From contig NZ_FCOM02000013.1 in the NCBI RefSeq assembly GCF_001544695.2, forward strand, positions 124,001 through 188,000: DNA of 64,000 nucleotides, written 5' to 3'. Source of the stretch: Caballeronia arvi. GTDB taxonomy: Bacteria; Pseudomonadota; Gammaproteobacteria; Burkholderiales; Burkholderiaceae. A model generated the notes under the pieces. It did no database searches. It worked only from the letters and a program-made list of their open reading frames with translations, and had not been told where the DNA came from. Positions 37,702-47,485 of the stretch are shown here, piece after piece. The position numbers were made by a program, and so were the translations under genes. Each line of letters starts with the position of its first letter. Positions within the stretch are counted from its first letter, which is position 1.

Positions 37702-38348
37702 GCGCGCTTGCGCAGACTGTCGTCGTCGGTGTCGGTCGAAAGATGCGCGATATCGCCCCACGACACGACCGTCGCGCCGCCATCCGCGTAGTCCACCACG
37801 TTGACGCTGCAATTGAGCAGCGGCCAGTTGCGCGGTTCGTGCAGCGATAGCTTCATCGCAAACCGATAGATGCAATCGAGCACGCCGCCATGCGCGACCA
37901 CCGCGATGCGTCCGCCCGGATGGGCCGCGACGATCGGTTCCATCGCATGCACGATGCGGTGATAGAACACACGCTGCGATTCGCCATCGCCGGGTGGCGC
38001 GAAGCCGGGATCGCGCGTCTGCCATTCGATGTATTCGGCGGGAAACTTGTCGTTGATCTCGTCGCTGTCATGGCCCTGGAACGCACCGTAGAAACGTTCG
38101 CGCAAGCGTTCCGACAGACGCAAGCCGAGCCCGAGCGCGTCCGCGAAAGGACGCGCCGTCTGCTGCGCGCGTTGCAGATCGCTGGAATACACCGCATCGA
38201 TCCGGCCATCACGCGTAAGTCGCTGTCCGAGCTGTTCCGCTTGCAGCAAGCCGTGCGCGGACAACGGAATGTCGATATGCCCCTGAATGCGCTTGATGGC
38301 GTTCCAGTCGGTTTCGCCGTGGCGGATGAAGAGAACCTGTGTCGTCAT
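37698..38348 (-). CDS. Histidine phosphatase family protein (phosphoglycerate mutase-like)
   Basis: A 216-residue branch-1 histidine phosphatase. The catalytic motif [10 protein letters not shown] is at residues 7-16 and the second His in [10 protein letters not shown]; the proton-donor Glu is in [11 protein letters not shown]. Cofactor-independent phosphatases of the GpmB/CobC type look like this, so a mutase role is not assured. Its ATG overlaps the dtd stop (ATGA), making it the third gene in tyrS-dtd-phosphatase. Its stop overlaps that of ruvB on the other strand. Confidence 0.88.
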   Translation of the reverse strand: MTTQVLFIRHGETDWNAIKRIQGHIDIPLSAHGLLQAEQLGQRLTRDGRIDAVYSSDLQRAQQTARPFADALGLGLRLSERLRERFYGAFQGHDSDEINDKFPAEYIEWQTRDPGFAPPGDGESQRVFYHRIVHAMEPIVAAHPGGRIAVVAHGGVLDCIYRFAMKLSLHEPRNWPLLNCSVNVVDYADGGATVVSWGDIAHLSTDTDDDSLRKRA

Positions 38349-38788
38349 GGTCTTACCTGAAGCCAGAAAGTCACCGGCCCGTCGTTGACGAGCGACACCT
38401 GCATCTCCGCGCCGAACTCGCCCGTCTCGACGATCGGATGCTTCGCGCGCGCCTGCCCGACGAAGTAATCGAAGAGCCGCTTGCCCTCGTCCGGCGGCGC
38501 GGCGGGCGTGAAGCTCGGGCGCAGGCCGCTGTTCGTATCGGCGGCGAGCGTGAATTGCGATACGAGCAGCAAACCGCCGCCGATGCTTTGCACCGAGAGA
38601 TTCATCTTGCCCTCTGTATCGCTGAACACGCGATAGCCGAGCATTTTCGCGAGAAGTTTGTCGGCGGTGGCTTCGTTGTCGCCGCGTTCGGCGCAGACGA
38701 GCGCGAGCAAGCCCGCGTCGATGGCGCCGGTCACGCGCTCGCCTACGCACACATCGGCGCGCTTCACGCGTTGAATCAGCGCAATCAT
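38345..38788 (-). CDS. dtd: D-aminoacyl-tRNA deacylase
   Basis: A 147-residue proofreading enzyme that removes D-amino acids and glycine wrongly attached to tRNA. The chirality motif NDGPVTFWL near the C-terminus and [12 protein letters not shown] are intact. It starts [13 protein letters not shown]. Its ATG overlaps the tyrS stop and its stop overlaps the next gene. Placement beside tyrS makes sense, since TyrRS charges D-Tyr readily and Dtd clears the product. Confidence 0.96.
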   Translation of the reverse strand: MIALIQRVKRADVCVGERVTGAIDAGLLALVCAERGDNEATADKLLAKMLGYRVFSDTEGKMNLSVQSIGGGLLLVSQFTLAADTNSGLRPSFTPAAPPDEGKRLFDYFVGQARAKHPIVETGEFGAEMQVSLVNDGPVTFWLQVRP

Positions 38789-40032
38789 GCCGTCAACGTA
38801 ACGCGCGCGAAGCGGCGCTTGCCGACCTGCACAACGAACTCGCCCGCTTCGACTTTCAGCGCCTTGTCGGAGACAGTCGCGCCGTCGATCTTCACGCCGC
38901 CCTGCTCGATGTTGCGCAGCGCTTCGCTCGTCGACGGCACGAGGCCCGCCTGCTTCAGCAACTGACCGATCGCGACCGGCGCGCCCGCGAGCGTCACCGA
39001 CGGGATGTCGTCCGGCACGCCGCCCTTTGCACGATGGTTGAAGTCGTCGAGAGCGCGTTCGGCATCGGCGGACGAATGGAAGCGCGCGACGATTTCCTGC
39101 GCGAGCATCACCTTGAAGTCGCGCGGATTGCGTCCGCCTTCGATCTCGCGCTTGTAGCCTTCGATCTCGCTCATCGGGCGGAACGACAGCAGTTCGAAAT
39201 AACGCCACATGAGCACATCAGAGATGCTCATCAGCTTGCCGAACATCTCGGTCGGCTTCTCGCTGATGCCGACGTAGTTGTTCTTCGACTTCGACATCTT
39301 CTCGACGCCATCGAGGCCTTCGAGCAGCGGCATCGTCAGGATGCACTGCTGTTCCTGGCCATACTGCTTCTGCAGTTCGCGGCCGACGAGCAGGTTGAAT
39401 TTCTGATCCGTGCCGCCGAGCTCGAGATCCGAATTCAGCGCGACGGAGTCGTAGCCCTGCATCAGCGGATAGAGGAATTCGTGGATCGAGATCGGCACGC
39501 CGCCCTGAAAGCGCTTGGTGAAGTCCTCGCGCTCGAGAATGCGCGCGACCGTGTAGCGCGATGCAAGCTTGATCATGCCGTCGGCGCCGAGCGGCATCGA
39601 CCATTCGCTGTTGTAGCGGATTTCGGTTTTCTCGCGGTCGAGCACGAGCGACGCCTGCTCGAAATACGTCTTCGCGTTCATTTCGATCTGCTCGCGCGTG
39701 AGCGGCGGACGCGTCGCGTTGCGGCCGGACGGATCGCCGATCAGCGACGTGAAATCGCCGATCAGAAAAATGACGTGATGGCCGAGATCCTGCAACTGGC
39801 GCATCTTGTTCAGCACGACCGTGTGGCCGATGTGGATATCGGGCGCGGTCGGATCGAGACCGAGCTTGATGCGCAGCGGCTTGCCCGTCGCGGCGCTCCT
39901 CGCGAGCTTCTGCGCGAATTCGTCCTCGATCAGCAGTTCGTCGCAGCCACGTTTGGCGATGGCGAGCGCGCTCTTCACGTCGTCGGTGATCGGAAAGCTC
40001 TGCGCGGCGGAAGCGTTGGAATCAGTGGTCAT
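38785..40032 (-). CDS. tyrS: Tyrosyl-tRNA synthetase
   Basis: A 415-residue class I synthetase. The HIGH motif is in [11 protein letters not shown], the KMSKS loop is exact in [11 protein letters not shown], and the C-terminal S4-like tRNA-binding domain ends the protein ([20 protein letters not shown]). Spacing of KMSKS places it in the TyrRZ-like group seen in many proteobacteria. The start at 40032 is chosen; a longer open frame upstream is basic and unlike TyrS. It heads the tyrS-dtd-phosphatase unit, divergent from anmK. Confidence 0.95.
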   Translation of the reverse strand: MTTDSNASAAQSFPITDDVKSALAIAKRGCDELLIEDEFAQKLARSAATGKPLRIKLGLDPTAPDIHIGHTVVLNKMRQLQDLGHHVIFLIGDFTSLIGDPSGRNATRPPLTREQIEMNAKTYFEQASLVLDREKTEIRYNSEWSMPLGADGMIKLASRYTVARILEREDFTKRFQGGVPISIHEFLYPLMQGYDSVALNSDLELGGTDQKFNLLVGRELQKQYGQEQQCILTMPLLEGLDGVEKMSKSKNNYVGISEKPTEMFGKLMSISDVLMWRYFELLSFRPMSEIEGYKREIEGGRNPRDFKVMLAQEIVARFHSSADAERALDDFNHRAKGGVPDDIPSVTLAGAPVAIGQLLKQAGLVPSTSEALRNIEQGGVKIDGATVSDKALKVEAGEFVVQVGKRRFARVTLTA

Positions 40033-40331
40033 GCTTGCGGCTTGTGAAGTCAAAAGGGTTCGATGACTGGCGATGTGGCGGCAGGCGCCGTGGCCGTGAG
40101 GAAGGCCGCTCAGTCGAGCGGCGCGCGCGGGAAAAAATGACGATATCGCGCGCAATTGCTTGTTCAGGCTGAGGATTTTACGCGATGACGCGGCCATTCG
40201 CGCCGTTTCATGTCCTGTCGAACCGTTTCCATCCAGATCGAAGTCAGACGCATCTTAACGATTCGCTCCGTAACGCGGATAATCCCCGCTTGAACGAGAA
40301 CCGGCGGCACGGCATCGAAGAGGAGAGCAAC

Positions 40332-41483
40332 GTGGGAAAGAAAACCGAAGCAATCGAAACCGGCAAGTCGGATGGCGTGTACTTCGGTTTGATGTCCGGC
40401 ACCAGCATGGACGGCGTCGATGGCGTCGCGGTGCAGTTCGCGACGGGCAAACCGCCCGTCGTGCTCGGCGAGGCGCATGTATCCTTTTCGAAAGGTCTGC
40501 GCGACGCGCTCTTCGAGCTGCAATCGCCCGGCGACAACGAGTTGGAGCGCGAAGCCCTCGCCGCCAATGCGCTGGCGACGCGCTATGCCGTCTGCTGTCA
40601 CGAATTGCAGAGCATGAGCGGCTACTCGGCGTCGAAGGTGCGGGCGATCGGCGTGCATGGACAGACGGTGCGGCATCGGCCGGAAAAGGGCTACACGCGG
40701 CAGATCAACAATCCCGCGCTGCTCGCGGAAATGACCAGCATCGACGTGGTCGCCGACTTCCGCAGCCGCGACGTCGCCGCGGGCGGCCAGGGCGCGCCGC
40801 TCGTGCCGGCGTTTCACGCGACGATGTTCGGCGCAGCGAACGAAACGCGCGTCGTGTGCAATCTGGGCGGCATCAGCAACATCACGATTCTGGCGGCGAA
40901 CGGCGAAGTACGCGGCTTCGATTGCGGCCCGGCGAATGCACTCATCGATGAATGGGCGTTCCGTCACACGCAGCGCGCGTATGACGATGGCGGACAGTTC
41001 GCGGCCCAAGGCCGCATCAGCCAGCCGCTTTTGAACACATTGCTCGACGAACCGTTTTTCGATCTCGTGCCGCCGAAGAGCACGGGCCGCGATCTGTTCA
41101 ATCCGGCGTGGATGGACGCGAAGCTCGCGGCCTTCGCAAGCCTCGCTCCCGCCGATGTCCAGGCGACGCTCACCGCGCTCACCGCGACGACGGTCGCCCG
41201 CGAGATCGCGCGCCACGCATCCGACACGCGCGCCGTGTATGTGTGCGGTGGCGGCGCGCGCAATCCGGTGCTGATGCAGATGCTTCAGCAGGCGCTGGCG
41301 GACAACGCGGTCGCGAGCGTGCCCGTCATGACGACCGAAGCGCTCGGCGTGCCACCGCAGCAAGTCGAAGCGTTCGCCTTCGCATGGCTCGCGATGCGCT
41401 GTGTCGCGCGCGAGCCGGGCAATCTGCCTGCGGTGACAGGCGCGGCGGGCGTACGCGTGCTCGGCGCGATTTACCCGCATTAA
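40332..41483 (+). CDS. anmK: Anhydro-N-acetylmuramic acid kinase
   Basis: A 383-residue sugar kinase that opens and phosphorylates 1,6-anhydro-MurNAc in cell-wall recycling. The ATP/sugar motif [15 protein letters not shown] is near the N-terminus; HGQTVRHRP and NLGGISNIT follow. I chose the GTG at 40332 because GAGGAG lies 6-7 nt upstream and the length then fits the family; the frame is open 49 codons further upstream. The 299-nt gap to tyrS holds the divergent promoters and no other gene that I can see. Confidence 0.92.
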   Translation: MGKKTEAIETGKSDGVYFGLMSGTSMDGVDGVAVQFATGKPPVVLGEAHVSFSKGLRDALFELQSPGDNELEREALAANALATRYAVCCHELQSMSGYSASKVRAIGVHGQTVRHRPEKGYTRQINNPALLAEMTSIDVVADFRSRDVAAGGQGAPLVPAFHATMFGAANETRVVCNLGGISNITILAANGEVRGFDCGPANALIDEWAFRHTQRAYDDGGQFAAQGRISQPLLNTLLDEPFFDLVPPKSTGRDLFNPAWMDAKLAAFASLAPADVQATLTALTATTVAREIARHASDTRAVYVCGGGARNPVLMQMLQQALADNAVASVPVMTTEALGVPPQQVEAFAFAWLAMRCVAREPGNLPAVTGAAGVRVLGAIYPH

Positions 41484-41486
41484 CGA

Positions 41487-41514
41487 AAAAACGGAGCCAC
41501 GAGGCTCCGTTTTT
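41487..41514. terminator. Bidirectional terminator between anmK and erpA
   Basis: A perfect 12-bp stem (AAAAACGGAGCC / GGCTCCGTTTTT) with a 4-nt loop has T runs on both strands and lies between convergent genes. Confidence 0.93.
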
Positions 41515-41536
41515 CTTCAGCGCCAGAAACGCGCGC

Positions 41537-41902
41537 TTAAACCGAGAACGACGAACCGCAACCGCAGGTGGTCGTGGCGTTCGGGTTCTTGATGACGAAC
41601 TGGGCGCCGTTGAGGTCGTCCTTATAGTCGATCTCCGCGCCGACGAGATACTGATAGCTCATCGAGTCGACGAGCAACTGCACGCCCGCCTTGTCCAGCA
41701 CCGTGTCGTCTTCGTTGACTTCCTCGTCGAACGTGAAACCGTACTGGAACCCCGAGCATCCGCCGCCTTGCACGAACACGCGCAGCTTCAGATCCGGATT
41801 GCCTTCTTCGTCGATCAATTGCTTGACCTTGTCCGCAGCCGCGTCGGTGAAGACGAACGGCATCGGCATTTCGGTCGTGGGGGTGTCGCTGACAGCGCTC
41901 AT
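41537..41902 (-). CDS. erpA: Iron-sulfur cluster insertion protein ErpA
   Basis: A 121-residue A-type Fe-S carrier. The three conserved cysteines are present: one in [10 protein letters not shown] and two in the C-terminal TTCGCGSSF. ErpA delivers clusters to enzymes such as the isoprenoid IspG/IspH pair. It lies downstream of the rplM-rpsI terminator and likely has its own promoter in the 125-nt gap. Confidence 0.95.
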   Translation of the reverse strand: MSAVSDTPTTEMPMPFVFTDAAADKVKQLIDEEGNPDLKLRVFVQGGGCSGFQYGFTFDEEVNEDDTVLDKAGVQLLVDSMSYQYLVGAEIDYKDDLNGAQFVIKNPNATTTCGCGSSFSV

Positions 41903-42027
41903 TCGAATTCTCCAATTAAGCTTCTAACCGCTATTGTAGGGCTGATCTCAATATCGTGCCGAATGTCCATGAAATCAATGGGCTATATGCAAATTCGACA
42001 TCGATCAGCCTGCGCGCGCCAAAACAA

Positions 42028-42059
42028 AAAGCCGCCGGCACCTGAGTGCGGGCGGCTTT
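42028..42059 (-). terminator. Intrinsic terminator of rplM-rpsI
   Basis: An outer 9-bp stem (AAAGCCGCC / GGCGGCTTT) and an inner 4-bp stem (GCAC / GTGC) with one mismatch are followed on the minus strand by TTGTTTTGG. It starts 54 nt past the rpsI stop. Confidence 0.85.
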
Positions 42060-42112
42060 GCGGCAGTTTTCGCATCCAGGCCGGCGGACCAGCCCGGGCG
42101 AAGCCGAAGCGC

Positions 42113-42505
42113 TTAACGCTTCGAGAACTGCTTCCTGCGACGTGCCTTGTGGAAACCGACCTTCTTACGTTCCACTTCACGCGCGTCACGCGTGACGAAG
42201 CCAGCGTTCGACAGTTGCGACTTGAGCGTAGCGTCGTAGTCCATCAGCGCGCGCGTGATGCCGTGGCGAACCGCGCCTGCCTGACCCGTTTCACCGCCGC
42301 CCGACACGTTGACCTTGATGTCGAACGTGGTGGCGTGGTTCGTGAGCTCGAGCGGCTGACGCACGATCATCAGCGACGTTTCACGCGAGAAGTAGTCGGC
42401 GATGGGCTTGCCATTGACGACGATCTCGCCCTTGCCCGACTTGATGAAGACGCGAGCGACGGCGCTCTTGCGGCGGCCCGTACCGTAGTTCCAGTTACCG
42501 ATCAT
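42113..42505 (-). CDS. rpsI: 30S ribosomal protein S9
   Basis: A 130-residue ribosomal protein. It starts [19 protein letters not shown] and ends with the basic tail [11 protein letters not shown], whose last Lys-Arg reaches the P-site tRNA. Length is exact. It lies 11 nt after rplM and is translated from the same message. Confidence 0.98.
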   Translation of the reverse strand: MIGNWNYGTGRRKSAVARVFIKSGKGEIVVNGKPIADYFSRETSLMIVRQPLELTNHATTFDIKVNVSGGGETGQAGAVRHGITRALMDYDATLKSQLSNAGFVTRDAREVERKKVGFHKARRRKQFSKR

Positions 42506-42516
42506 GTGGGCTCCCC

Positions 42517-42945
42517 TTAGATCTCGAGCGCTTTCGGCTGCTGAGCCGTATGCGGATGCGTGGCTTCAGCGTAGACCTTGAGCTTCTTGATCATTGCGTA
42601 GCCGAGAGGACCCTTCGGAAGCATGCCCTTGACAGCCTTCTCGAGCGCACGGCCCGGGAAGCGCTCTTGCATCTTGCCGAACGTCGTTTCGTAGATGCCG
42701 CCCGGGTAGCCCGAGTGACGATAGTACTTCTTGTCCGTGGTCTTGTTGCCCGTGACCTTCAGCTTGCCGGCGTTGATGATGATGATGAAATCACCAGTGT
42801 CGACGTGCGGAGTAAATTCAGGCTTGTGCTTGCCGCGAAGACGGCGTGCCACTTCGCTGGCGACACGGCCGAGAACCTTATCCGTCGCGTCAATCACGTA
42901 CCATTCGCGCGTCACCTCTTCGGCTTTTGCGGAAAACGTCTTCAT
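42517..42945 (-). CDS. rplM: 50S ribosomal protein L13
   Basis: A 142-residue ribosomal protein starting [19 protein letters not shown], with [17 protein letters not shown] and the conserved HSGYPGG region. The start is fixed by homology and by AAAAAATTGGATC upstream; no strong ribosome site is seen. A near-ideal promoter at 43096-43125 would give a ~144-nt leader. In E. coli L13 represses its own operon through the leader, so feedback here is plausible. Confidence 0.98.
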   Translation of the reverse strand: MKTFSAKAEEVTREWYVIDATDKVLGRVASEVARRLRGKHKPEFTPHVDTGDFIIIINAGKLKVTGNKTTDKKYYRHSGYPGGIYETTFGKMQERFPGRALEKAVKGMLPKGPLGYAMIKKLKVYAEATHPHTAQQPKALEI

Positions 42946-43095
42946 GATCGATCCAAAAAATTGAATTGCCCTTGAACTGATTTCGACTCTGCGCTGTTCG
43001 GCCCTGCTTATATGAGTGCGCTCAGATCCAAGAATCCGACGCTTGCAGGCTCTCACAGGCCTCCCTCCGCGGGCGTAGGGCGAAGAGAACTTTGA

Positions 43096-43125
43096 ATTAT
43101 AAAGGGATTTCTGCTGCCGCGTCAA
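43096..43125 (-). promoter_or_regulatory. rplM-rpsI promoter
   Basis: On the minus strand TTGACG (43120-43125) and TATAAT (43096-43101) are spaced by 18 nt, close to the sigma-70 consensus. The predicted start is about 43089, giving a ~144-nt leader before rplM. Confidence 0.8.
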
Positions 43126-43165
43126 AGAATTGATTTCGCGCGCCGCATGAACAAAAAAGCGGACG

Positions 43166-43198
43166 AAAAAAAGCCCGGGCAACTGAGGCTCGGGCTTA
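43166..43198 (-). terminator. Intrinsic terminator of the candidate small RNA
   Basis: A stem (AAGCCCG with inner GCC / GGC-type pairs / CGGGCTT, about 10 bp with one G-U) and a 7-nt loop are followed on the minus strand by seven T residues. No annotated gene ends just before it; only the small RNA does. Confidence 0.8.
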
Positions 43199-43225
43199 AT
43201 CCACCAAGGAGGAGGTGGAGGAGAC
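43166..43225 (-). ncRNA. Candidate anti-Shine-Dalgarno small RNA (~60 nt)
   Basis: Promoter and terminator define a ~60-nt minus-strand transcript with no convincing ORF. Its 5' half is C/U-rich with repeated CUCC. A 5-bp hairpin CCACC / GGUGG (43201-43218) presents the loop UCCUCCUU, complementary to AAGGAGGA, an extended ribosome-binding site. The part CACCUCCU is identical to the anti-Shine-Dalgarno tail of 16S rRNA. C-rich-loop regulatory RNAs of this kind are known in alpha- and beta-proteobacteria, and this may be such a family; I cannot check. The rplM operon has its own promoter downstream, so the RNA is not merely its attenuated leader. Confidence 0.65.
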
Positions 43226-43232
43226 AGGAACG

Positions 43233-43261
43233 AGTATAGGTACGGTCATGCTGCAAGGCAA
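43233..43261 (-). promoter_or_regulatory. Promoter of the candidate small RNA
   Basis: On the minus strand TTGCCT (43256-43261) and TATACT (43233-43238) have the ideal 17-nt spacing, predicting a start near 43225-43226. Confidence 0.75.
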
Positions 43262-43284
43262 GAAGATTTGCATCGCGAAATCGA

Positions 43285-43301
43285 ATTTCATAATTTGAAA
43301 T
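43285..43301. promoter_or_regulatory. Palindrome upstream of the small-RNA promoter
   Basis: A perfect inverted repeat ATTTCA-TAATT-TGAAAT lies 23 nt upstream of the small RNA -35 box, in the gap shared with osmC. Its place suits an activator of the small RNA or a regulator of either transcript. The rest of this ~340-nt gap to osmC (43199-43535) holds no credible gene. Confidence 0.5.
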
Positions 43302-43535
43302 CTTGACACGATCACACGAAAAGCGGGTTTCTTGATTCATTTCATGTAGTTACGTGACGTACGTTGCCCAATCTCGCGGTCTAGAGGACTCGTTCGGATC
43401 TTTGAATAGTGAACCGCCTCGCCGAATTTCGCTGCGTCAACTGGTAATTGCTCGTAAGCAGCGAGAGAACCAAAGTCAATGAACCGCTACAATGAAGCCC
43501 TCTGTAACGATGCGTTGAGCAGCTGGAGCCTGAGC

Positions 43536-43958
43536 ATGGAATGCAAAGTTAGCTGGATGGGACAAGACGGCATGGCGTTCGCCGCCGAAACGGGCAGCGG
43601 CCATCTCGTCAACATGGACGGCGCGCCCGAAGGCGGCGGCCGCAATCTCGCGCCCCGCCCGATGGAAATGGTGCTGCTCGGCACCGGCGGCTGCACCGCG
43701 TACGACGTCGTAATGATCCTGAAGAAGAGCCGCCAGGAAATTCAGGGCTGTTCGGTGACGCTCAAGGCGGATCGCGCGAGCGAAGACCCGAAGGTCTTCA
43801 CGAAGATCCACTTCCATTTCACGGTAACGGGCAAGAACCTGAATCCGGCGACGGTCGAACGCGCGATCAACCTGTCGCACGACAAGTACTGCTCGGCGTC
43901 CATCATGCTGGCGAAGTCGGCGGAGCTCACGCATTCGTTCGAGATCGTCGAAGTCTGA
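43536..43958 (+). CDS. OsmC/Ohr-family protein (YhfA type)
   Basis: A 140-residue OsmC-fold protein. The peroxidatic-type cysteine lies in GTGGCTAYDV and the second in HDKYCSASIML, so thiol peroxidase activity on organic hydroperoxides is possible. The YhfA-like subgroup (conserved EMVLLGTGGCTAYDVVMIL) has less clear function. The start at 43536 has GGAG 8 nt upstream; a longer frame from 43479 lacks this. It ends at a bidirectional terminator facing rnpB. Confidence 0.88.
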   Translation: MECKVSWMGQDGMAFAAETGSGHLVNMDGAPEGGGRNLAPRPMEMVLLGTGGCTAYDVVMILKKSRQEIQGCSVTLKADRASEDPKVFTKIHFHFTVTGKNLNPATVERAINLSHDKYCSASIMLAKSAELTHSFEIVEV

Positions 43959-43981
43959 GCACGAAGCATCCGCGAAAGCAA

Positions 43982-44013
43982 AAAGAGCCGACGTCGCGAG
44001 ACGCCGGCTCTTT
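43982..44013. terminator. Bidirectional terminator between osmC and rnpB
   Basis: A 9-bp outer stem (AAAGAGCCG / CGGCTCTTT) plus an inner GC stem, with a T run on the plus strand (TTTCTTTTTG) and TTTTTGC on the minus strand, lies between the convergent osmC and rnpB. Confidence 0.9.
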
Positions 44014-44027
44014 CTTTTTGATGTCGA

Positions 44028-44440
<413 letters not shown>

Positions 44441-44456
44441 GGCATCGATTTTAACA

Positions 44457-45263
44457 TCAGCGATTACGCCGGCCCGGGCGGAACACGGAGACATCGTCAT
44501 AGAAATCGGGCGATGCGTTCGCCCCCCACCATCCCGGCACGCCCAGCACCGGCAGCGGCGCGAAGGCGCGGCTGTCGAGCGGCGCGTCGAGCACGCTTTG
44601 CGCGATGCGTTCGTCGATGAGCGCGCGGCGGCCGGCATCGTCGAGCGTGAAATAGTCGGCGGGGACATCGACGATCCACGCATGCCCCGTGCATGCCTTG
44701 TAAGGCGCGACGAGCTTTTCCAGCAGCGCATGGCCGAAGATGCGCGCCTCGCAGCGCGTACCCCACGCCGCGCGCTGGTCGATGAACAGCGCGCGCCACT
44801 GAAACCCGCGCAGCGAATCCGCGAGCGCTGCATCGGCGCAGGCGAAGAGCACCGCGTTCTCGTCGAAGAGCGTGAGCCCGTCGCGCACGCCGCCACGCGT
44901 CGGACCGATGCCGCGTTCATCGATCTGTTCCGCCTGGCGCGCGTTGAGCACCGCCTTGATGCGCGGATACGCGAACCACATCGAGCCGTTGAAGAAATCG
45001 TGGAGATTGTGACGCGTCGGCACGCGGCCGGTTTGCGCGATATGACCTTCGTAAGACGCGCCCGCCGGCAACTCTTCCTGCGCGATGAACGCAAGCGGCC
45101 GGCCACGGCCCGTGAAAAGCGCGGCGGCGGATGCGTCTTCGTTCAGCGTCGCGAGATAGTCGGCGTAACCGGTGAGCGCCGCCGCCTGCCAGCGTTTGCC
45201 GCGCGGCTCGATCGGCGCGAGCCAGGGCCGCGCCCAGTCGATATCGGCGAAACCCGCGCTCAC
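44457..45263 (-). CDS. DUF3025-family protein of unknown function
   Basis: A 268-residue cytoplasmic protein matching the DUF3025 family by its DWARPWLAPI start, HNLHDFFNGSMWFAYPRIK and the C-terminal FAPLPVLGVPGWW. No signal peptide or membrane helix is seen. The HNxHDxxN motif is the most conserved part and looks like a metal or active site, but the function is unknown. It lies 10 nt after pyrC in the same direction and 16 nt before rnpB, whose promoter it runs into. Confidence 0.85.
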   Translation of the reverse strand: MSAGFADIDWARPWLAPIEPRGKRWQAAALTGYADYLATLNEDASAAALFTGRGRPLAFIAQEELPAGASYEGHIAQTGRVPTRHNLHDFFNGSMWFAYPRIKAVLNARQAEQIDERGIGPTRGGVRDGLTLFDENAVLFACADAALADSLRGFQWRALFIDQRAAWGTRCEARIFGHALLEKLVAPYKACTGHAWIVDVPADYFTLDDAGRRALIDERIAQSVLDAPLDSRAFAPLPVLGVPGWWGANASPDFYDDVSVFRPGRRNR

Positions 45264-45273
45264 GTGCGTCGTA

Positions 45274-46347
45274 TCAATGCGCGTCCGAGAAGCGCCAGCC
45301 GATCGACTCGCCGCCGCGCAGCGGGACGATCGTCGCGTCGCCGGCGGTGAATTCGTCGGGCAGCGTCCACGATGCGCGTTCCAGCGTCACCTTTTCCGCG
45401 CTGCGCGGCAGGCCGTAGAAGTCGGCGCCGTGGAAACTCGCGAAGCCTTCGAGCTTGTCGAGCGCGCCTGCCTTGTCGAACGATTCAGCGTAGAGCTCGA
45501 GCGCGTGCAGCGCCGTGTAGCAGCCCGCGCAGCCGCAGGCGTGTTCCTTCAGGCCTTTCGGATGCGGCGCGCTGTCGGTGCCGAGGAAGTAGCGCGGATT
45601 GCCCGACGTCGCCGCCTCGACGAGCGCCACGCGATGCGTCTCGCGCTTCAATACCGGCAGGCAGTAGTAATGCGGCCGCATGCCGCCGACCAGCATGATG
45701 TTGCGGTTATAGAGCAGGTGATGCGCGGTGATCGTCGCTCCGATCGGGCCTTCCACGTCGCGCACGTAATCGGCGGCATCCTTCGTCGTGATGTGCTCGA
45801 ACACGACCTTCAGCGCCGGAAAATCGCGGCGCAGCGGCGTCATCACGCGGTCGATGAACACCTTTTCGCGATCGAACACGTCGATGTCGCTGTCGGTCAC
45901 TTCGCCGTGAGTCAGCAAAGGCATGCCGACTTCCTGCATCGCTTCGAGCGTTTTCGCGCACTTGCCGAGCAGATCGGTCACGCCTGCGTCGGAATTCGTC
46001 GTCGCGCCCGCCGGATACAGCTTCACGCCATGCACGAAACCGCTCTCTTTCGCGCGGCGGATTTCGTCGGGCGGCGTGTTGTCGGTGAGATAGAGCGTCA
46101 TCAGCGGCTCGAAGCGTGCGCCCGCACCATCTTTCGGCAGTGCCGCCAAGATGCGGTCGCGGTACGCGGCGGCCAGTTCCGTCGTCGTGACCGGCGGCTT
46201 CAGGTTCGGCATGATGATTGCGCGGCCGAACTGGCGCGCCGTGTGCGGCAGGACCGCCGCGAGCGTCGCGCCGTCGCGCACGTGCAGATGCCAGTCGTCG
46301 GGGCGCGCGATCGTGAGCGACTTGGGCGAGGATGAGTTAGCGGACAT
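45274..46347 (-). CDS. pyrC: Dihydroorotase (PyrC, short type)
   Basis: A 357-residue zinc amidohydrolase that closes N-carbamoyl-L-aspartate to dihydroorotate in pyrimidine synthesis. The metal motif [10 protein letters not shown] is near residue 18; the carboxylated Lys is in [15 protein letters not shown]; His ligands are in LLTHGEVTD and FEHITT, and the Asp in [11 protein letters not shown]. This is the E. coli-type dimer. The start at 46347 has a poor ribosome site. It is divergent from the amidotransferase gene and followed by DUF3025. Confidence 0.95.
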   Translation of the reverse strand: MSANSSSPKSLTIARPDDWHLHVRDGATLAAVLPHTARQFGRAIIMPNLKPPVTTTELAAAYRDRILAALPKDGAGARFEPLMTLYLTDNTPPDEIRRAKESGFVHGVKLYPAGATTNSDAGVTDLLGKCAKTLEAMQEVGMPLLTHGEVTDSDIDVFDREKVFIDRVMTPLRRDFPALKVVFEHITTKDAADYVRDVEGPIGATITAHHLLYNRNIMLVGGMRPHYYCLPVLKRETHRVALVEAATSGNPRYFLGTDSAPHPKGLKEHACGCAGCYTALHALELYAESFDKAGALDKLEGFASFHGADFYGLPRSAEKVTLERASWTLPDEFTAGDATIVPLRGGESIGWRFSDAH

Positions 46348-46530
46348 GGCGAAGTGACGGGAGACGTTGGAATGGCGCACGTTCACGCGAAGACTGGAAA
46401 AAAAATCGCCGTGGAAAATCCACAACGCGTGCGCTGGCGAGCGCTCGCGCGATTTTTTCGCTCTTGCCTCGGTGATATGCTTGTCGGACGTATTGTAACA
46501 ACCAGGCCATAAGCCGCCCGCCCCAGCATC

Positions 46531-47433
46531 ATGTGCCAACTTCTCGGAATGAACTGCGCCGAACCCACGGACGTGACCTTCTCGTTCACCGGATTCGCGG
46601 CGCGCGGCGGAGTGACGGATCATCACGCGGACGGCTGGGGCATCGCGTTCTTCGAAGACAAGGCCTGCAGGCTTTTCATCGATCATCAGTCTTCCGCCAG
46701 CTCGCCGCTCGCGGACATGGTGAAGCGCTATCCGATCAAATCGAAGAACACCATCGCGCATATCCGCAAGGCGACGCAGGGGCACATCCTGCTCGAGAAC
46801 TGCCATCCGTTCATGCGCGAGCTGTGGGGACGCCACTGGATCTTCGCGCACAACGGCGATCTGGTCGGGCATTCGCCGGAATTGACGGGCGTGTATCAGC
46901 CGGTCGGCACGACGGACAGCGAGCTCGCGTTCTGCGCGCTGCTGCAAGGTTTGCGCCGCGCGTTTCCGTGCTCGCAGCCGCCGCTCGAAGAGCTCTTCGA
47001 CGCACTCGCCGACCTCACGCGCGGCATCACGCAACACGGTGTGTTCAACTTTCTGATGTCGAACGGGCAGGCGCTCTTCTCGCACTGCTCGACGCATTTG
47101 TACTATCTGGTGCGAAGCTGGCCGTTCTCGACGGCGCATCTGATCGACGCGGACATGTCGATCGACTTCGCCAAGTACACGACGCCGGAAGACCGCGTCG
47201 CCGTGATCGCGACGTCGCCGCTCACCGACAACGAAATCTGGACGCGCTTCGCGCCCGGCGATCTCGCGATGTTCCAGGGCGGCGACCTCGCGCGCTCGGT
47301 GAATATTCCGGTGCCGGAGGAGGTCGCGAAGAAGGCGGCCGTGCCGCTCGCGAAGGCGTGTGTCGGCTCGGCGCTGAAAATCGACGAGATCCGGTCGACG
47401 GCGGCGGTGGAAAGCGAACTGGGAATCGAATAA
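46531..47433 (+). CDS. Class II glutamine amidotransferase, YafJ-like
   Basis: A 300-residue Ntn-type protein. After removal of Met1, Cys2 (MCQLLGMN) is the nucleophile. [27 protein letters not shown] and FAHNGDL form the glutamine-binding site of the family. No synthase domain follows, so the acceptor of the ammonia is unknown; E. coli YafJ is likewise unassigned. It faces the glt operon across a bidirectional terminator. Confidence 0.88.
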   Translation: MCQLLGMNCAEPTDVTFSFTGFAARGGVTDHHADGWGIAFFEDKACRLFIDHQSSASSPLADMVKRYPIKSKNTIAHIRKATQGHILLENCHPFMRELWGRHWIFAHNGDLVGHSPELTGVYQPVGTTDSELAFCALLQGLRRAFPCSQPPLEELFDALADLTRGITQHGVFNFLMSNGQALFSHCSTHLYYLVRSWPFSTAHLIDADMSIDFAKYTTPEDRVAVIATSPLTDNEIWTRFAPGDLAMFQGGDLARSVNIPVPEEVAKKAAVPLAKACVGSALKIDEIRSTAAVESELGIE

Positions 47434-47438
47434 AAAAA

Positions 47439-47465
47439 ACGGCGCTTCTTTTTCGGAAGCGCCGT
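47439..47465. terminator. Bidirectional terminator between yafJ-like gene and gltL
   Basis: A perfect 10-bp stem (ACGGCGCTTC / GAAGCGCCGT) with a 7-nt loop gives a run of eight T residues on the minus strand and TATTCTTCTT on the plus strand. Confidence 0.88.
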
Positions 47466-47485
47466 ATTCTTCTTCGAAGACGAGG

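Noticed and set aside
43122..43340. 72-codon minus-strand ORF overlapping the candidate small RNA
   Set aside because: Its frame crosses the promoter, the terminator hairpin and has no ribosome site; the transcript signals favour a non-coding RNA.
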